37,448 nt of DNA. Origin: an uncultured Oscillibacter sp. GTDB lineage: Bacteria > Bacillota > Clostridia > Oscillospirales > Oscillospiraceae. Within the stretch, counting starts at the first letter, position 1. Every line of letters starts with the position of its first letter. The translations under genes were made by a program, and so were the position numbers. This document shows, piece by piece, positions 23,191 through 31,048 of the stretch. Location: assembly GCF_900546705.1 (NCBI RefSeq), contig NZ_URDP01000019.1, positions 1 to 37,448 of the forward strand. Reading direction: 5' to 3'. The notes beneath the pieces are model-generated. The model had not been told where the DNA came from, searched no databases, and saw nothing but the letters and a program-made list of their open reading frames with translations.

Positions 23191-24150
23191 TCAGCGGAAC
23201 AGCTTGGAGATGGAGACCTCCTGATAGATGCGCTCGATGGCCTCGGCGAACATGTTGGCCACGGACAGATACTTGATCTTATCGCTCTTGGCCGGGTCGA
23301 TGGGGGGAATGGTGTCCAGCAGGGCCAGCTCCTGGATGCAGCTGTTGTTCAGCCGCTCGATGGCGGGGCCGGAGAGGACGCCGTGGGAGGCGCAGGCGTG
23401 GACGCTCTTGGCGCCGCCCACTTCCATCAGCGCGGTGGCCGCGTTGCACAGGGAACCGGCGGTATCCACCAGGTCGTCGAAGAGGATACAGTCCTTGCCC
23501 CGGACGTCGCCGATCACGTTCATGACCTCGCAGCTGTTGGCCTTCTGGCGGCGCTTGTCCACGATGGCCAGGTTCATGTGCAGCTTCTGGGCGAAGGCGC
23601 GGGCGCGGGCCACGGAGCCCACGTCGGGGGAGACCACCATCATGTTCTCGCAGTCGGCGCCGAACTTCTTGGCGTAGTAGTCCACGAAAATGGGGTTGCC
23701 GGCCAGGTTGTCCACAGGAATGTCAAAGAAGCCCTGGATCTGGGCGGCGTGGAGATCCATGGTCAGGACGCGGTCGGCACCGGCGGCGGTGATCATGTTG
23801 GCCACCAGCTTGGCGGTAATGGGATCGCGGGCCTTGGCCTTGCGGTCCTGACGGGCATAGCCGAAATAGGGGATCACGGCGGTGATCCGGCCGGCGGAGG
23901 CGCGCTTGAGCGCGTCGATCATAATGAGCAGCTCCATGAGGTTGTTGTTGACAGGGGTGCAGGTGGACTGGACCACGAACACGTCGCTGCCGCGGACGGT
24001 CTCATACAGGGAGACGAAAATCTCGCCATCGGAGAACGTGCCCACCTCGGACTCGCCCAGTTTCGTTCCCATCAGCTTGCAGATCTCCTCTGCCAGCTTG
24101 GGGTTCGCGTTGCCGGAAAATACCTTGACATCTTTGCCATGAGAGATCAT
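23191..24150 (-). CDS. prs: Ribose-phosphate pyrophosphokinase (PRPP synthetase)
   Basis: 319-residue enzyme making PRPP from ribose-5-P and ATP for nucleotide, His and Trp synthesis. Seen: GESEVGTFSDGEIFVSL, the PRPP-synthetase signature DRVLTMDLHAAQIQGFFDIP, the ATP-loop GYARQDRKAKARDPITAKL, and the PRPP loop DDLVDTAGS. Length is typical for class I. GAGGG lies ~8 nt before ATG 24150. Downstream of glmU-like by 60 nt; the same pair occurs in Bacillus (gcaD-prs). Confidence 0.97.
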   Translation of the reverse strand: MISHGKDVKVFSGNANPKLAEEICKLMGTKLGESEVGTFSDGEIFVSLYETVRGSDVFVVQSTCTPVNNNLMELLIMIDALKRASAGRITAVIPYFGYARQDRKAKARDPITAKLVANMITAAGADRVLTMDLHAAQIQGFFDIPVDNLAGNPIFVDYYAKKFGADCENMMVVSPDVGSVARARAFAQKLHMNLAIVDKRRQKANSCEVMNVIGDVRGKDCILFDDLVDTAGSLCNAATALMEVGGAKSVHACASHGVLSGPAIERLNNSCIQELALLDTIPPIDPAKSDKIKYLSVANMFAEAIERIYQEVSISKLFR

Positions 24151-24210
24151 GTTGAACGCCCTCTTTCTATATCGTTAATTTCGTGTAGTAGGTTTGAAGG
24201 TTGTGCGCGG

Positions 24211-25335
24211 TCAGCTCTTGCCGTGCATTCTCCGCCGCCGGGCCGCCCAGCCCTCCTTGTTCTCCTGACGGCTGCGGGCCACGGCCAGCGCGTCGGCAGG
24301 TACGTCCTTGGTGATAGTGGCGCCTGCGGCAATATAGGCGCCCTCGCCCACACTCACCGGCGCCACCAGATTGGTGTTGCAGCCGATGAAGGCATTGTCG
24401 CCGATGGTGCAGCGGTACTTCTTGAAGCCGTCGTAATTGGTGGTGATGGTGCCGCAGCCAAAGTTGACGCCCGCGCCCACATCGGCGTCGCCCACGTAGG
24501 TCAGGTGGCTCATTTTGGTGCCTGCGCCCAGCACACAGTTTTTCAGCTGGACAAAAGCGCCCACATGGCACTTTTCGCCCACCGTGCAGTTGGGGCGGAT
24601 GTGGGCGTAGGGTCCCACGTCGCAGCCGTCGCCCAGGGTGCTCTCGTTGACCTGAGACGCGTTGATGACCACGCCGTTACCCACGGTGCAGCTGTTGACC
24701 AGGGCATTGGGCCCGATCTGGCAGTTTTCGCCGATGCAGGTCTCCCCCTGCAAAATGGTGCCGGGCAGGAGCACAGTGCCCCGTCCGATCTTCACCCGCG
24801 GGTCGATATACACCGCGCCCGGGTCCAGGACCCGCACACCGGCGCGGATGTGCTGTTCCACCACCCGGCGGCGCAGCAGCATCTCCAGCTCGGCAATGGT
24901 GTCCGGCCCGTAGACCGGCAGCCAGCCGGCCACCAGCTCCGCCGCAGAGACGTTGTTGGTCATGCGGGTCTTCCAGGCCTCCTGCAGCTCATAGCCGGCT
25001 GCGGCGTACACGAAGCCTGCGCCTGCCTCCGCGGCGGGCAGCGCCGCCCGGGGCAAAACCAGCACCGGGTCCGGCACATTCAAAAAGTCCATCAATTCGC
25101 TGTACTGCTCCGAAACCGTCACATCGGCCTCCGGCGGGAAGCACGCGCGCACCTCGTCGGCAAAGCGGGGACCGCAGACGACAAAAAACCGCCGGACGCC
25201 GTCGGCCAATAACTTGTCACTCATCCACTTGAGGATCGGGCAGAACAAAACGGCTTCCAGCATCAGCGGTTTGGAGCTCTCCGGGATGGAGGAGTCCTCT
25301 TCCAAAAAGAAAACGGCACTCTCCGGGCGAACCAT
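24211..25335 (-). CDS. glmU: GlmU-like protein: intact acetyltransferase half, degenerate uridylyltransferase half
   Basis: 374 residues against ~455 for normal GlmU. The C-terminal left-handed beta-helix (from ~155) is complete: LLRRRVVEQHIRAGVRVLDP, IGPYAHIRP-type GPYAHIRPNCTVGEKCHVGA, SHLTYVGDADVGAGVNFG with catalytic His277, GTITTNYDGFKKYRCTIGDN and the closing VGEGAYIAAGATITKDVP. This half acetylates glucosamine-1-P. The N-terminal ~150 residues lack the nucleotide-binding LAAGxGTRM loop and about 100 residues of the Rossmann domain, keeping only remnants (LFCPILKWMSDKLLADGVRRFFVVCG). It probably cannot make UDP-GlcNAc by itself. ATG 25335 follows GGGAGGAG. First gene of the prs-pth-mfd cluster. 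Confidence 0.85.
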   Translation of the reverse strand: MVRPESAVFFLEEDSSIPESSKPLMLEAVLFCPILKWMSDKLLADGVRRFFVVCGPRFADEVRACFPPEADVTVSEQYSELMDFLNVPDPVLVLPRAALPAAEAGAGFVYAAAGYELQEAWKTRMTNNVSAAELVAGWLPVYGPDTIAELEMLLRRRVVEQHIRAGVRVLDPGAVYIDPRVKIGRGTVLLPGTILQGETCIGENCQIGPNALVNSCTVGNGVVINASQVNESTLGDGCDVGPYAHIRPNCTVGEKCHVGAFVQLKNCVLGAGTKMSHLTYVGDADVGAGVNFGCGTITTNYDGFKKYRCTIGDNAFIGCNTNLVAPVSVGEGAYIAAGATITKDVPADALAVARSRQENKEGWAARRRRMHGKS

Positions 25336-25378
25336 GAAAATCTCCTCCCTTTGTTCAATCGTTTGCTTTCGCCTGTTT

Positions 25379-25384
25379 ATTATA
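25379..25384 (-). promoter_or_regulatory. Extended -10 promoter of the glmU-prs-pth-mfd cluster
   Basis: Minus strand TATAAT preceded by TGA (extended -10 TGnTATAAT); the -35 region (TGGATT) is weak. Start about 35-38 nt before the glmU ATG. The remaining divergent gap to trmL is AT-rich and holds a small GGGGAA-TT-TTCCCC dyad (25427-25440) of unknown meaning. Confidence 0.72.
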
Positions 25385-25594
25385 TCAAATTTTTGTGGGA
25401 AATCCAGTGTTTCCAGTGAAATTCTTGGGGAATTTTCCCCGAATTCCTCCGTCTTTTTCAAGTCTTTTTTGTAACAGGCAACGGGGCGGCCGGTTTTTCC
25501 TGCCGTTTTTTGCGATCTTTTCGGCATTTCGCAGAATTTCAGGCTATTTTGTCGTGATTTCCTCTGAAAATCCAGATTTCCTTTCACATTACAG

Positions 25595-25623
25595 TTGAAT
25601 TTGCAAAGGTAAAGGATTACAAT
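25595..25623 (+). promoter_or_regulatory. Sigma-A promoter of trmL
   Basis: -35 TTGAAT (25595-25600), 17 nt spacer, -10 TACAAT (25618-25623). The -10 overlaps an in-frame ATG at 25622, which therefore cannot be the start codon of the mRNA made here. Confidence 0.7.
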
Positions 25624-25663
25624 GATCTACGCTTGTATGGAAAGGGGGAAACCGGGTCAAATT

Positions 25664-26161
25664 ATGCTCAATATTGTATTGGTAGAGCCGGAAATTCCAC
25701 AAAACTGCGGAAATATTGCCCGCACCTGCGCCGCCACCGGCAGTCGGCTGCATCTGGTGCGCCCCCTGGGATTCGACATTTCGGAGAAGGCTGTCCGCCG
25801 GGCAGGGCTGGATTACTGGCACCTGGTGGAAGTGGCGGACTACGAAAATCTGGACGACCTGTTCGCCCGGCATCCGGAGGCCGCCGCCGACGCCTGGCTC
25901 ACCACCACCAAGGCGCCCCAGTCCTATGAGCAGGCCCGTTTCTCCCCGGACAGCTGGCTGTTTTTCGGCAAGGAGACGGCAGGACTGCCCCTGGAGTTCC
26001 GGGAGAAATTCCGGGACCGGTGTATTCGCCTGCCCATGATCTCCCAGGCCCGGAGCCTGAATCTTTCCAACACCGTGGCCGTGTGCGTGTATGAGGCGCT
26101 GCGGCAAAACGGCTTTCCCGACCTGCTGGGCACCGGCGAAATGGCCCGCACGGCTCCGTGA
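25664..26161 (+). CDS. trmL: tRNA (cytidine/uridine(34)-2'-O)-methyltransferase
   Basis: 165-residue SPOUT-class enzyme that methylates the ribose of the wobble base in tRNA-Leu isoacceptors. Seen: NIVLVEPEIPQNCGNIARTC at the start, LHLVRPLGFDIS, DYWHLVEV, LFFGKETAGLP (SAM-binding knot) and the end knot LPMISQARSLNLSNTVAVCVYE. The start at 25664 matches the family N-terminus; only weak ribosome sites are visible (GGG at 25654-25656). An upstream ATG at 25622 has a better-looking AAAGG but lies on the promoter -10. It runs toward pgk, 56 nt upstream of it. Confidence 0.95.
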   Translation: MLNIVLVEPEIPQNCGNIARTCAATGSRLHLVRPLGFDISEKAVRRAGLDYWHLVEVADYENLDDLFARHPEAAADAWLTTTKAPQSYEQARFSPDSWLFFGKETAGLPLEFREKFRDRCIRLPMISQARSLNLSNTVAVCVYEALRQNGFPDLLGTGEMARTAP

Positions 26162-26217
26162 CGTAAACCCCGGCGCAGACGCGCCGCATACCATATAATA
26201 CCGTTGGAGGTTTTTTT

Positions 26218-27414
26218 ATGAATTACAACAAGAAAACGGTCCGGGACGTGGACGTTGCCGGCAAGAAGGTTCTGCTGCGCTGCGACTTCAATGTGCCTAT
26301 GGCCAAGGACGGCAGCGGCGTCATCACCGACGACAAGCGCATCCGGGCAGCCCTGCCCACCATCCAGTACCTGCTGGATCAGAACGCCGCCGTCATCGCC
26401 TGCTCCCACATGGGCAAGCCCAAGGGCGAGGTGGTGCCCGAGCTGAGCCTCAAGCCCGTGGCCAAGCGTCTTGGCGAGCTGCTGGGCAAGCCCGTCATCA
26501 TGGCCGAAGATGTGGTGGGCCCCGACGCCCAGGCCAAGGCCGCCGCACTGCAGCCCGGTCAGATTATGCTGCTGGAGAACACCCGCTTTGAAAAGGGTGA
26601 GACCAAGAACGACCCCGCCCTGGCCAAGGCCATGGCGTCCATGGCGGAGCTCTATGTCTCCGACGCCTTCGGCGCCGTGCACCGGGCCCACGCCTCCACC
26701 GCCGGTGTGGCCGACTATCTGCCCGCCGTCAGCGGCTTCCTGATTCAGAAGGAGCTGGAGATCATCGGCGGTGCTCTTGCCAACCCCAAGCGGCCTCTGG
26801 TGGCCATTCTGGGCGGCTCCAAGGTCTCCTCCAAGATCGGCGTCATCAATAACCTCCTGGAGATCGCCGACACCGTCATCATCGGCGGCGGTATGGCCTA
26901 TACCTTCTCCGCCGCCCAGGGCGGCAAGGTAGGCGACAGCCTGCTGGAGGCCGACTGGGAGGGTTACGCCAATGAGATGGTGGAAAAGGCGGCCGCCAAG
27001 GGCGTGAAGCTGCTGCTGCCGGTGGACACTGTCTGCGCCGACAAGTTTGCCCCCGATGCCAAGAGCCAGGTGGTCAAGGCCGGCGAGATCCCCGACGGCT
27101 GGCAGGGCCTGGACATCGGCCCTGAAACCATCAAGCTCTATTGCGCCGCCGTAGCCGACGCCGGCACCGTCATCTGGAACGGCCCCATGGGCGTCTTTGA
27201 GTTCCCCGCCTTCGCCAAGGGCACCGAGGCCGTGGCCGAGGCCCTGAGCAAAACCAACGCCATCACCATCATCGGCGGCGGCGACAGCGCCGCGGCCGTG
27301 CAGCAGCTGGGCTATGCCGACAAGATGACCCACATCTCCACCGGCGGCGGCGCCAGCCTGGAGTTCATGGAAGGCAAGGAGCTGCCGGGCGTCGCCTGCC
27401 TGCTGGATAAATAA
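26218..27414 (+). CDS. pgk: Phosphoglycerate kinase
   Basis: 398-residue glycolytic kinase transferring phosphate from 1,3-bisphosphoglycerate to ADP. Seen: KVLLRCDFNVPM (usual RVDFNVP with Cys for Val), CSHMGKPKG, ENTRFEKGETKND, SDAFGAVHRAHAS, the VAILGGSKVSSKIGVI hinge, WNGPMGVFEFPAFAKGT, and GGGDSAAAV with the closing STGGGASLEFMEGKELPG. GGAGG precedes ATG by 8 nt. Synteny pgk-tpiA-gpmI is the usual glycolytic block, though gap is not in the window. The last ~68 bp of the gene, stop included, are present a second time downstream. Confidence 0.98.
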   Translation: MNYNKKTVRDVDVAGKKVLLRCDFNVPMAKDGSGVITDDKRIRAALPTIQYLLDQNAAVIACSHMGKPKGEVVPELSLKPVAKRLGELLGKPVIMAEDVVGPDAQAKAAALQPGQIMLLENTRFEKGETKNDPALAKAMASMAELYVSDAFGAVHRAHASTAGVADYLPAVSGFLIQKELEIIGGALANPKRPLVAILGGSKVSSKIGVINNLLEIADTVIIGGGMAYTFSAAQGGKVGDSLLEADWEGYANEMVEKAAAKGVKLLLPVDTVCADKFAPDAKSQVVKAGEIPDGWQGLDIGPETIKLYCAAVADAGTVIWNGPMGVFEFPAFAKGTEAVAEALSKTNAITIIGGGDSAAAVQQLGYADKMTHISTGGGASLEFMEGKELPGVACLLDK

Positions 27415-27610
27415 TTTTTACCCGCCGCCTATCCACCGTCGCGGCAGAACGATGGGAGCCCCCTGCCGGGGTCTCCGATCGTGCCGCTTCCTCGACACAG
27501 CCTCGCTTCATCCGCCTCAGGCGGCGCTTCGGCTGTGTCCAGCGGCGCCAGAGACGGAGTTCATGGAAGGCAAGGAGCTGCCGGGCGTTGCCTGCCTGCT
27601 GGATAAATAA
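27347..27610 (+). repeat. Duplicated 3' end of pgk flanking a two-hairpin element
   Basis: 27360-27414 (end of pgk with its stop) recurs at 27556-27610 with 54 of 55 bases equal (C to T). Similarity extends upstream to GCGGCGCCAG (27347-27356 and 27542-27551) with a one-base indel. Between the copies are 127 bp (27415-27541) dominated by two hairpins: 27441-27487 (arms GCGGCA/TGCCGC, CGAT/ATCG, GGAG/CTCC, CCCC/GGGG) and 27494-27539 (GACACAGCC/GGCTGTGTC with inner CCGCC/GGCGG). No reading frame is seen in the second copy. This explains most of the 367-bp pgk-tpiA gap. Confidence 0.93.
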
Positions 27611-27665
27611 AATCCTCGCAGCACCGGACTTTTTCAAAAAAGCGCCGGGAAATGTCCCCGCTTTC

Positions 27666-27694
27666 TTGACAAATACAGCAAAATTTTGTATAAA
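27666..27694 (+). promoter_or_regulatory. Strong sigma-A promoter of tpiA
   Basis: -35 TTGACA (27666-27671), 17 nt spacer, -10 TATAAA (27689-27694). Nearly consensus, giving tpiA-gpmI transcription independent of pgk. Confidence 0.92.
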
Positions 27695-27781
27695 ATAGTG
27701 GTTTGCCCCCCGCGGGCCCATCGCGTAATTCCTCTGTGACGCCCACGGCGCACGATATAGACATAAAGGAGTAATGAAAAC

Positions 27782-28555
27782 ATGAATCGCAGATATCGCA
27801 AGACCGTCATTGCCGGCAACTGGAAAATGAACATGACCGCCACCGAAACCAAGAAGTTCGCCGAGGACATCAAGAAGATCATGCCCCGCGCCAAGTGGTG
27901 CGAGACCCTGATCTGCGTCCCCGCCTGCAACATCCAGACCGCAGCCAAGGTCTTCAAGGACCTGCGGATCTCCGTGGGCGCCGAGAACGTGTACTTCGAG
28001 GAGAAGGGCGCCTACACCGGCGAGGTCTCCGCCGACATGCTCAAGGACCTGGGCGTCAAGTACGTCATCGTGGGCCACAGCGAGCGGCGGCAGTATTTCT
28101 GCGAGACGGACACCACCGTCAATAAGAAGGTCCACGCCGTTCTCAACGCCGGCATGAACCCCATCATCTGCGTGGGCGAAAGCCTGGAGCAGCGTGAAAC
28201 CGGCGTGACCAACGAGTGGATCGCCCTGCAGGTTAAGAGCGCTCTGTACGGCGTGCCCGCCGACAAGCTGCGCCGCTGCATCATCGCCTATGAGCCCATC
28301 TGGGCCATCGGCACCGGCAAGACCGCCACCGCCGAGCAGGCCGGCGAGGTCTGCGGCAACATCCGCGCCACCATCCGCTCCCTGTACGGCGCCCGCGTGG
28401 CCCGTGCCGTCACCATCCAGTACGGCGGCTCCATGAACCCCAAGAACGCCGCGGAGCTGCTGGCCCAGCCCGACATCGACGGCGGCCTCATCGGCGGTGC
28501 CGCCCTCAAGCCCGAGCAGTTCGTGGATATCATCAACGCCGCCAACCAGGAGTAA
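27782..28555 (+). CDS. tpiA: Triosephosphate isomerase
   Basis: 257-residue TIM-barrel enzyme interconverting dihydroxyacetone phosphate and glyceraldehyde-3-P. Catalytic marks: AGNWKMN (Lys), IVGHSERRQYFCET (His), AYEPIWAIGTGKTAT (Glu and loop 6) and the phosphate-binding IQYGGSMNPKNAAELL, DGGLIGGAALKPEQF. AAGGAG precedes the ATG by 10 nt. Own promoter upstream; followed 96 nt later by gpmI with two GC hairpins between. Confidence 0.98.
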   Translation: MNRRYRKTVIAGNWKMNMTATETKKFAEDIKKIMPRAKWCETLICVPACNIQTAAKVFKDLRISVGAENVYFEEKGAYTGEVSADMLKDLGVKYVIVGHSERRQYFCETDTTVNKKVHAVLNAGMNPIICVGESLEQRETGVTNEWIALQVKSALYGVPADKLRRCIIAYEPIWAIGTGKTATAEQAGEVCGNIRATIRSLYGARVARAVTIQYGGSMNPKNAAELLAQPDIDGGLIGGAALKPEQFVDIINAANQE

Positions 28556-28565
28556 GCTGTGGTCT

Positions 28566-28591
28566 GCGGGGGGAGCGTATCCCCCCGCTTT
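28566..28591 (+). terminator. Terminator-like hairpin between tpiA and gpmI
   Basis: Perfect 9-bp stem GCGGGGGGA / TCCCCCCGC followed by TTTCC, a weak U-tract. A second hairpin GGCCGCC/GGCGGCC (28604-28623) follows. Partial termination is plausible, giving less gpmI than tpiA message. Confidence 0.6.
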
Positions 28592-28651
28592 CCTGAATAT
28601 GCCGGCCGCCCTGTCTGGCGGCCGCCAGCGAAATGAGGACGTTTTCTTAAT

Positions 28652-30169
28652 ATGAATAAAACACCTACTACTCTCATTATTATGGATGGCTTCGGTATGA
28701 CCGAGGGCGTGGTCGGCAACGCGATCCGCGCGGCCAATACCCCCCGGCTGGACCGCTTTTTCCAGGAGTGCGCCCACACCACCCTCCGTGCCTCCGGCCT
28801 GGACGTGGGTCTGCCCGACGGGCAGATGGGCAACAGCGAGGTGGGCCACACCAACATCGGTGCCGGCCGGGTGGTCTTTCAGGATCTGCCCCGCATCTCC
28901 AAGTCCATTGCCGACGGCGACTTTTTCTCCAATCCCGCCTACTGCCACGCCATGGATGCCTGTAAGGAAAACGGCACCGCGCTGCACCTGATGGGTCTTT
29001 TGTCCGACGGCGGTGTCCACTCCCACCTGGAGCACCTGTTCGCCCTGCTGAAGATGGCCAAAGACCGGGGACTGGAGCGGGTCTATATCCACGCTTTCCT
29101 GGACGGCCGTGACGTGTCCCCCACCTCCGGTGCCGATTTCGTGGCCCGGACCGTGGAAAAGTGCCGGGAGATCGGCGTGGGCAAGATTGCCACGGTCATG
29201 GGCCGCTACTACGCCATGGACCGGGACAAGCGCTGGGACCGGCTGGAGCTTGCGTATGACGCCATGGTCTACGGCGAGGGCTCCGCGTTCAACCCCGTCC
29301 CTGTGGCAGCGGTGAAGGACTCTTACGCCGCCGGTATCACCGACGAGTTTATGGAGCCCGTGGTCTGCGACAACGAGGGCACCATCTCCGACAACGACAG
29401 CGTCATCTTCTTCAATTTCCGCCCCGACCGGGCCCGGGAGATCACCCGCGCCCTGGTGGACCCGGCGTTTGACGGCTTTACCCGCCAGATCTTCCCCCTG
29501 ACCTTCGTGTGCAACACGGAGTACGATGCCACCATGCCCAATGTGGAAGTTGCCTTTCCCCGGATTACCGTCCACAACGGCCTGGGCGAGTACCTCAGCC
29601 AGATGGGCATGACCCAGCTGCGGATCGCCGAGACGGAGAAATACGCCCACGTGACGTTCTTCTTCAACGGCGGCAGCGAGACCGTGTTCCCCGGCGAGGA
29701 CCGGGTGCTGGTGGCCTCTCCCAAGGTGGCTACCTACGACCTCCAGCCGGAGATGAGCGCCGCCGAGGTGACGGAAAAGTGTGTGGAGCGCATTGAGTCC
29801 GGCGCCTACGACGTGGTGATCCTCAACTTTGCCAACTGCGACATGGTGGGCCACACCGGCGTGTTTGACGCGGCGGTGAAGGCCGTGGAGACTGTGGACG
29901 AGTGCGTGGGCAAGGTGGTGGATGCCACCCGGAAGATGGGCGGCATCGCCATGATTACTGCCGATCACGGCAACGCCGAGCAGATGGTGGAGCCCGACGG
30001 CTCTCCCATGACCGCCCATACCACCAACCCCGTGCCCTTTATCCTCTGCGGTGCGGGCACCGAGCTGCGTCAGGGCGGCCGTCTGGCCGACATCGCCCCC
30101 ACCATTCTGGACGTGATGGGCCTGGCCTGTCCTCCGGAAATGGACGGCAAAACCCTGATTGTGAAATAA
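28652..30169 (+). CDS. gpmI: Cofactor-independent phosphoglycerate mutase
   Basis: 505-residue Mn-dependent alkaline-phosphatase-superfamily enzyme converting 3- to 2-phosphoglycerate. Seen: LIIMDGFGM (metal Asp), PDGQMGNSEVGHTNIGAGR with the phosphorylated Ser, HLMGLLSDGGVHSHLEHL, HAFLDGRDVSPTSG, MGRYYAMDRDKRWDR, FFNFRPDRAREITRA, NFANCDMVGHTGVF and MITADHGNAEQM. GAGGACG lies ~10 nt before the ATG. Length typical (~510). Probably cotranscribed with tpiA. Confidence 0.98.
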   Translation: MNKTPTTLIIMDGFGMTEGVVGNAIRAANTPRLDRFFQECAHTTLRASGLDVGLPDGQMGNSEVGHTNIGAGRVVFQDLPRISKSIADGDFFSNPAYCHAMDACKENGTALHLMGLLSDGGVHSHLEHLFALLKMAKDRGLERVYIHAFLDGRDVSPTSGADFVARTVEKCREIGVGKIATVMGRYYAMDRDKRWDRLELAYDAMVYGEGSAFNPVPVAAVKDSYAAGITDEFMEPVVCDNEGTISDNDSVIFFNFRPDRAREITRALVDPAFDGFTRQIFPLTFVCNTEYDATMPNVEVAFPRITVHNGLGEYLSQMGMTQLRIAETEKYAHVTFFFNGGSETVFPGEDRVLVASPKVATYDLQPEMSAAEVTEKCVERIESGAYDVVILNFANCDMVGHTGVFDAAVKAVETVDECVGKVVDATRKMGGIAMITADHGNAEQMVEPDGSPMTAHTTNPVPFILCGAGTELRQGGRLADIAPTILDVMGLACPPEMDGKTLIVK

Positions 30170-30181
30170 TCATCGAACCTC

Positions 30182-30216
30182 AAAAACGGCGCGGCTGAAC
30201 TTCAGCCGCGCCGTTT
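30182..30216 (+). terminator. Terminator after gpmI
   Basis: Perfect 14-bp stem AAACGGCGCGGCTG / CAGCCGCGCCGTTT with a 5-nt loop, 12 nt after the stop. The trailing T-run is short (TTTGTAT) and merges into the next promoter. Confidence 0.8.
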
Positions 30217-30246
30217 GTATAATCTCTGGAAAAACCGTCCATACTT
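30217..30246 (+). promoter_or_regulatory. Candidate sigma-G/F (forespore) promoter
   Basis: GTATA (30217-30221), 18 nt spacer, CATACTT (30240-30246), close to the Bacillus sigma-G consensus GHATR-N18-CATnnTA. It lies 33 nt before the ATG of the SpoIIQ-like gene. No sigma-A promoter is seen in the same gap. Confidence 0.6.
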
Positions 30247-30278
30247 CCCTCAAGTTCCATATGAGGGAGGATACTTCC

Positions 30279-30989
30279 ATGAAAGACCGTTTCAAAGGCG
30301 CACTCAGCGGCGCCGGATTCTATGTCACGCTGAGCATCTGCCTGCTGGCCGCAGCGGCAGGCGGCTACTTCCTGCTGCTGGACGGGACCCCGTCCCAGCA
30401 GGAGACAGAGCAGACGCCCCAGGCCCAGGAATCCTCCGGCCAGGCCGCCCTTCCGGCCCAGTCCCAGCCGGAGGCGGAGCCGCAAGAGGAGGCCGAAACC
30501 CCGGTGCAGACCCCGGCCGTAGCCATGCCGGAGGAGCCCGTCACAGTGGATGACGACATTCCCGTGGCCGCCGAAGCCCCCCACCTGATCGTCTCGCCTC
30601 TGCAGGGGGAGATCGTCTCCGCCTTCTCCGTAGACCAGCTGATGTATAACGAGACCCTGGATGACTGGCGCACCCATGACGGCATCGACATTGCCGCCCA
30701 GGCGGGCACCCACGTGCTCTCCGCCAGCGCCGGCACGGTGCTGGCCGTAGAGGATGACCCCCTGATGGGCACCACGGTGGTCATCGGGCATGACGGCGGC
30801 TATCAGACCACCTACGCAAATCTCCAGGCCCAGCCCACCGTGGCCAAGGGGGACACCGTGTCCGCCGGGCAGATTATCGGCTCCGTGGGCACCACCGCCG
30901 CAGCCGAGTCCGCCTCCGGTCCCCATCTGCACTTTTCCGTCACCTGCGACGGGGATGCCGTGGACCCGGAGACATTTTTGGGAAAGTGA
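30279..30989 (+). CDS. spoIIQ: SpoIIQ-like M23 peptidase-domain membrane protein
   Basis: 236 residues: short basic start MKDRFKGALSGAGFYV, one membrane helix (~15-34), an acidic/Gln/Pro-rich linker (38-90), then a LytM/M23 domain (~105-236). Zinc ligands are complete: His133 and Asp137 (HDGID), His216 and His218 (PHLHF), as in clostridial SpoIIQ and unlike the inactive Bacillus protein. SpoIIQ sits in the forespore membrane and joins SpoIIIAH across the intermembrane space. The sporulation-type promoter supports this role, but other M23 proteins share the layout, so the symbol is tentative. GAGGGAGG precedes ATG 30279. Confidence 0.78.
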   Translation: MKDRFKGALSGAGFYVTLSICLLAAAAGGYFLLLDGTPSQQETEQTPQAQESSGQAALPAQSQPEAEPQEEAETPVQTPAVAMPEEPVTVDDDIPVAAEAPHLIVSPLQGEIVSAFSVDQLMYNETLDDWRTHDGIDIAAQAGTHVLSASAGTVLAVEDDPLMGTTVVIGHDGGYQTTYANLQAQPTVAKGDTVSAGQIIGSVGTTAAAESASGPHLHFSVTCDGDAVDPETFLGK

Positions 30990-30997
30990 ACCAAAGG

Positions 30998-31032
30998 AAA
31001 AGAGCGCACCCGAATGGGGTGCGCTCTTTTTT
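30998..31032. terminator. Bidirectional terminator
   Basis: Stem AAAAGAGCGCACCC / GGGTGCGCTCTTTT between the convergent SpoIIQ-like and MATE genes, with T-runs on both sides. Confidence 0.93.
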
Positions 31033-31048
31033 ATATCCGGATACACGC

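Noticed and set aside
25622..25663. Earlier ATG for trmL at 25622
   Set aside because: It overlaps the predicted -10 TACAAT, so it would not be on the transcript, and the family starts at MLNIVLVEP.
27415..27541. CRISPR or IS element in the pgk-tpiA gap
   Set aside because: Only two copies of the flanking repeat, no spacers and no transposase frame.
27365..30019. 884-residue minus-strand frame over tpiA and gpmI
   Set aside because: Shadow of GC-rich genes; the plus-strand products are unmistakable enzymes.
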